A DNA stretch of 37,792 bases from Azolla pinnata (lineage: Eukaryota > Streptophyta > Polypodiopsida > Salviniales > Salviniaceae), in NCBI GenBank assembly GCA_037176905.1, contig JBBBWG010026513.1:14936-52727 (forward strand), in the 5' to 3' direction. The notes below the pieces were generated by a model. That model had not been told where the DNA came from. It made no database searches and worked only from the letters and a program-made list of their open reading frames with translations. Shown piece by piece: positions 34,425 through 37,792 of the stretch. Both the position numbers and the translations under genes were made by a program. The first letter of the stretch is position 1. Every line of letters begins with the position of its first letter.

Positions 34425-37032
34425 GAGCTCTCTCTATCTTCATGAATCATGTGAAAAAAAGATGGGTTTTTGGTCGATTCCTTTGCTCCTCCACAGGACC
34501 TCTTGCAGAGGTTGGAGCTCTACACGAAGCTCGATGAGCACACCGGATGCGTGAATACCGTCAGTTTCAGCCCCGGCGGTGATGTGCTCGTCTCAGGCTC
34601 CGATGATCGCCAGATTGTGTTGTGGGATTGGTTTGCGAAGCGGGTGCTGCTCTCCTACTATTCGGGCCACGAGAGCAACGTGTTTCAAGCCAGAGTGATG
34701 CCTTTCTCCGACGATCGGAGCCTTGTCAGCTGTGCTGCAGATGGGCAGGTAAAAATTTCCCATGAATGTCAGATGCTATGTATGTCCCGGTGTATGCATA
34801 TATGTGTATATATGGGTGTATGCATACATGTATGTGTCAGTGTCCATAGGTCTACAGGGTATATCTGGGCGTATGCATATATGTATATATATGTATGTAT
34901 GTGTACATGTATGTGTCGGTGTCCATAGGTCTACAGGGTATATTTGTGTGTGCATAGATGGATCTATTTGTATGCATGTGACTCTTCTCTCCTATTGTGT
35001 CAAAATAAATGGTGCCCCTGGCACAGTTTATTGCGTGCTATGGAAGCTCCCTTGTGTAATGTTTCTTGGGATGAACCAAATGAATGCATAAAATGCATCT
35101 CAAAAGGTGAGGCTTTGTTTCTTTCTCACTCCTAGGTTCGGCATGGGTTAATCAAAGATGATGGTACAGTGCATACCAAAAAGCTGGCGAGACATCAAGG
35201 GCGGGCACACAAGCTAGCAGTAGACCCCGGGAGCTCTCGGCTGTTTTATAGTTGTGGCGAGGATGGTGTTGTTCGACATGTGAGTAGTATTGCATTGGTT
35301 TCCATTTCTTTCCCTTACAGTTTTGTGTTCCTGGTTTTAGAATGGAAAAGGAAGAAAATGCATATTAATAACCCTGATCCAAGGCATTTTTCCAAAACAA
35401 TTGCTTTATTTATGCAACGGATTATACATTCAAGTGTTGTTTTCTTTCTGTGGAAGAATGACCAGAAATCCTAGCGACTGTGTGACTTGATCTGTTTGTG
35501 TCATTATGGGCGTGGCATTCTACTGTATGCCTAAAGAGGACCTATGAGCATAGTTTGTATGTATATTTGTTGGTACACATTTTCCCTTTTATAGAATTTA
35601 TATCCTCCATGTTATTCCTCTGCGGAGGTATCAAGAGAAGTCTATCTATCTATCTATCTATATGTATAGCGGTGTGTTGCATTTTTTTATCACTTTGGTC
35701 ATTTGTAAGGCCACTTTTTGAGGCCGATCATGGTCATGAGCGCGTCATTGTATCTAATGGTATGCAGATTGCATTCTTTTTCAAACAGCCTGGCCTAGAC
35801 ATACCGACTAGTAGGTTAACATTTCTACTGGCAAATAGGAGACTTTCAAGTTCATGCACAAGTTCTCGTAACCCCTTGGGTAGTAATTGCCATGTCCTCT
35901 GCTTTCTTTAGCTTATATAATGTCAAGCAATACTAATTAATCATCACATTCTTGTATTGATCCAAGCATACCGATCAGTGTTAATCTTCAAATAGTAGTA
36001 AATCGTCTCATTCTTTTGTGTACTAATCGAAACATGTCTAGGCATTCGTGTATCGGTCGAAACATGGCTAATCATTCTTGTATCGATCGAAGCATGGAAA
36101 ATCACTCTTGTCTCGATCGAAACATGGCTAATCATTCGTGTATTGGTCTAAGCATTACTAATCATGTGTGGTATGCATTCGAATCACGCTTAGTCACCAC
36201 ATTCCCTTCATTCAGCAGGAAGGAAATGGATGAGCCGGCTGATTGGAGGAGTTTTCTTTTGCGTTCCCCCTCACGATGCTAAGGCGACTGTGTTGTAATG
36301 CTGCTGTGTTTGCAGTTCGATTTGAGGTGCAGCAAGAGCATGCAGCTGTTGACATGCTTGAGCTTTGGGGGAAGCGGATCGAGAACGAGGCGGAGGGCAG
36401 CAGTTGTGCGCCTGAACGCGATCGTGATGAACCCGTTGGATGCACGCTACTTTGCAGTGGGAGGGTCAGATGAATACGCGAGGGTGTACGATGTCCGCAA
36501 GCCATGCGCGAGAGCGGGTGGGGCAGATGGCCCCGTGAATGCATTTACACCCCGCCATCTCGCTGGCTCCGATCAGGTCCACATCACATGCGTGGCATAC
36601 TCTCTGCAAGAAGAGCTCCTGGCATCATACAACGACGAGCACATCTACCTGTTTGGGAAGGCCATGGGGCTGGGCCCCGACCCTTGTAGAGATGGTTCAT
36701 CTGCTCTCGATCGCGATGCATCGGAGGATGAGGAAGAAGAACAACCCCAGGTGTATATGGGCCATCGCAATGCGCAGACGGTGAAAGGCGTGAGCTTCTT
36801 TGGCCCGAATACGGAGTATGTTGTGAGCGGCTCCGATTGCGGCCGCATCTTCATCTGGAAGAAGAAGGGAGGGCAGCTTGTAGCTCTCCGTGTCGGAGAC
36901 GAGCAAATCGTCAACTGCCTGGAGCCCCATCCCTTCGCCACAGTCCTTGCGACGAGTGGGATCGACAGGAACATCAAGATCTGGATGCCGACTGCCAGCG
37001 AAGCCCTTCCGCTCCCAGATGATGCCACCCAG
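33764..37032 (+). CDS. DCAF8-like WD40 substrate receptor of CUL4-DDB1 ubiquitin ligases (3' partial)
   Basis: Four exons visible, all phase 0: 33764-33877, 34497-34748, 35136-35279 and 36316-37032, encoding 409 residues. The frame then runs into a GT donor at 37033, and later exons lie beyond the window. The start ATG is the only one that gives the family's N-terminal phrase ([17 protein letters not shown]). WD40 blades are visible at [30 protein letters not shown], then [34 protein letters not shown], the blade ending in FDLR, the blade ending [25 protein letters not shown], and [17 protein letters not shown] with SSGIDR-like closing residues. FDLR and YDVR are the DWD-box-like motifs used to dock DDB1. 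The family in Arabidopsis includes ABD1 and close relatives. The acidic [10 protein letters not shown] insert before the sixth blade is typical. The missing end should hold the acidic C-terminal tail. Confidence 0.92.
33978..34496 (+). repeat. four tandem copies of the 3' splice-site region in DCAF8 intron 1
   Basis: Intron 1 (33878-34496) is built of four copies, 114-160 bp apart, of a cassette: GT-run, (GATA)n, CTCTCTATCTTCATGAATCA, a GATGGGTTTT(T)GATCGA phrase, then CCTTTGCTCCTCC(AC)AG. The copies end in AG at 34093, 34207, 34367 and 34496; only the last (CCACAG) precedes the real exon. The length differences are mostly in the GATA run. Confidence 0.9.
34749..35135 (+). repeat. 79-bp tandem duplication in DCAF8 intron 2
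   Basis: TGTGTC(A/G)GTGTCCATAGGTC starts at about 34833 and again at about 34912, each followed by TACAGGGTATAT(C/T)TG. The intervening DNA is TATG-rich simple sequence. The intron otherwise has no feature. Confidence 0.85.
35990..36172 (+). repeat. 30-bp tandem repeat in DCAF8 intron 3
   Basis: Five full copies and one partial copy of a 30-bp unit (consensus AACATGGCTAATCATTCTTG plus TATCGATCGA), at 36001, 36031, 36061, 36091, 36121 and 36151. The unit is ten codons without a stop, so both strands read as repeated decapeptides ([10 protein letters not shown] on +). The intron location argues against translation. Confidence 0.9.
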
Positions 37033-37388
37033 GTCAGGCTCTTACTTCTTGGGGGTTTTTAAGAATCCTCAGCGTTTTCTGTCGTACGCCATTCTGTTTC
37101 TCTTCGTGCGCATGCATGCATACACACAAAAGACAAACAGAATAATGCTACCCAGGTCAGACTCGTCGGATCTATGGGTTTGAGAATCTTAAGGATCTTA
37201 AACTTTTCCTGTTGTACATTATTTTGTAATTTTCTGTGTGCATGCATGCATGCTCTTGTAACTATATATATATAGATAGATAGAGATAGATATAGATATA
37301 GATATATATGTATGTATGTATGGATGGATGGATGGATATGTGATATATTTAGATGTTTAGTGGTAGTGTTATTTGGAATGTTCATGCT

Positions 37389-37438
<50 letters not shown>

Positions 37439-37560
37439 TATGCCTCAAACTTGGAGATTCTACTGGTTAGGAGTCTTTAGTCTTTTCCTTTGTGCATCAT
37501 TTTGTTTACCTTTGTGTGTGTGCATGCATGCACTTTTAACTTCAGGATGTGAAGAACATT
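37021..37560 (+). repeat. repeated donor-side segment in DCAF8 intron 4
   Basis: The end of exon 4 with its donor (GCCACCCAGGTCAGGCTC at 37023) recurs at about 37146 (GCTACCCAGGTCAGACTC), 123 bp downstream. What follows in both is a TTAAGAATCC/TTGAGAATCT, TTTTCTGT, GCATGCATGCAT series. A third, weaker copy starts near 37441. TTTAGTGGT...GTTCAT(G/A)CTGA also occurs twice (37355, 37567). Confidence 0.75.
37262..37438. repeat. TA/GATA/TGTA/GGAT tract and (CA)n microsatellite
   Basis: A compound tetranucleotide run (ATAGATAG, TATGTATG, GATGGATG) at 37262-37336 and a pure (CA)n run of about 24 units at 37390-37437, both inside intron 4 of the DCAF8-like gene. Confidence 0.95.
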
Positions 37561-37792
37561 TGGATATTTAGTGGTGTTATTCGTGGGGTGTTCATACTGA
37601 TGTATATCTGGTTGTCATCAGCTTTATCGGACTGTGTGCAGCATCCAATGACACACATTAAGTCAACCCAATAAAGCCGATGGCTCAGACATATTAGTAA
37701 GAACACCGCCAAATAACATAAATCGTAAAAATCTGAACATTATCGTATGTATAGATGACGTTGTGCGTGCCTGCGTACAAGCTAGACATTCT
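37561..37792. other. intron sequence to window edge
   Basis: No exon of the DCAF8-like gene is recognisable here. The family's next expected coding segment (after the DDATQ junction, continuing toward the acidic tail) is absent, so the intron continues past the window. Confidence 0.5.

Noticed and set aside
33927-34443. Minus-strand frames of repeated YLSIYLSI and THTHT
   Set aside because: Direct translations of (GATA)n and (GT)n microsatellites in an intron.
1-37792. Bacterial-type systems, CRISPR arrays, viral insertions
   Set aside because: No spaced palindromic direct repeats, no capsid, polymerase or Cas-like proteins, and no tRNA-like cloverleaf was seen. Every supported gene is a plant nuclear gene with spliceosomal introns, or is an intronless PPR.

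Overview
This is a eukaryotic, land-plant nuclear window. The coding regions are split by GT-AG introns, and the proteins belong to plant families: an ATL-type RING-H2 ligase, a plastid-type aminopeptidase P, a PLS-class PPR protein, a plant-type INCENP and a DCAF8-type WD40 protein. The wording of the PPR repeats, the moderate intron sizes and the AT-rich spacers full of old tandem duplications fit a non-seed vascular plant best, with a homosporous fern as first guess. That assignment is inference; nothing in the window proves a species. I see no rRNA, tRNA, CRISPR or intact transposon, and no bacterial-style operon.

Layout. 1-1469: upstream and 5' UTR of a RING-H2 gene, with triplet microsatellites and a Met-rich upstream ORF. 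1470-3408 (+): three-exon ATL-type RING-H2 E3 ligase. 3409-6330: spacer with two families of degenerate tandem repeats. 6331-7563 (-): probable two-exon gene for an acidic protein I do not recognise, with an 81-84 bp repeat just upstream. 8930-10135: a 1.2 kb minisatellite with a 39-bp unit and 134/173-bp higher-order units, which runs in frame into the next gene. 10236-17099 (+): thirteen-exon plastid-type Xaa-Pro aminopeptidase (APP2-like, 712 aa) with all five metal ligands. 17100-18944: spacer with three tandem duplications, one of which holds a decayed copy of the last PPR codons. 18945-20741 (-): intronless PPR gene. 22371-31276 (-): sixteen-exon INCENP/WYRD gene, about 2,419 aa, with exon-scale internal repeats, a long charged helix and an IN-box. 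31277-33763: shared upstream region between divergent genes. 33764 to beyond 37032 (+): DCAF8-like WD40 substrate receptor, 3' end outside the window.

The exon models were built by hand from splice consensus. Every reading-frame phase closes in the aminopeptidase (2,139 nt) and INCENP (7,260 nt) models, and the four visible DCAF8 exons are all phase 0. The genes are not a functional cluster. Two ubiquitin-pathway proteins (RING E3 and CUL4 receptor), an organelle RNA-binding protein, a plastid peptidase and a mitotic scaffold are simply neighbours. The clearest theme is structural: almost every intron and spacer carries a local tandem duplication of roughly 30-350 bp, and the same process seems to have reached coding sequence in INCENP, the PPR 3' end, the aminopeptidase 5' end and splice sites of the DCAF8 gene.
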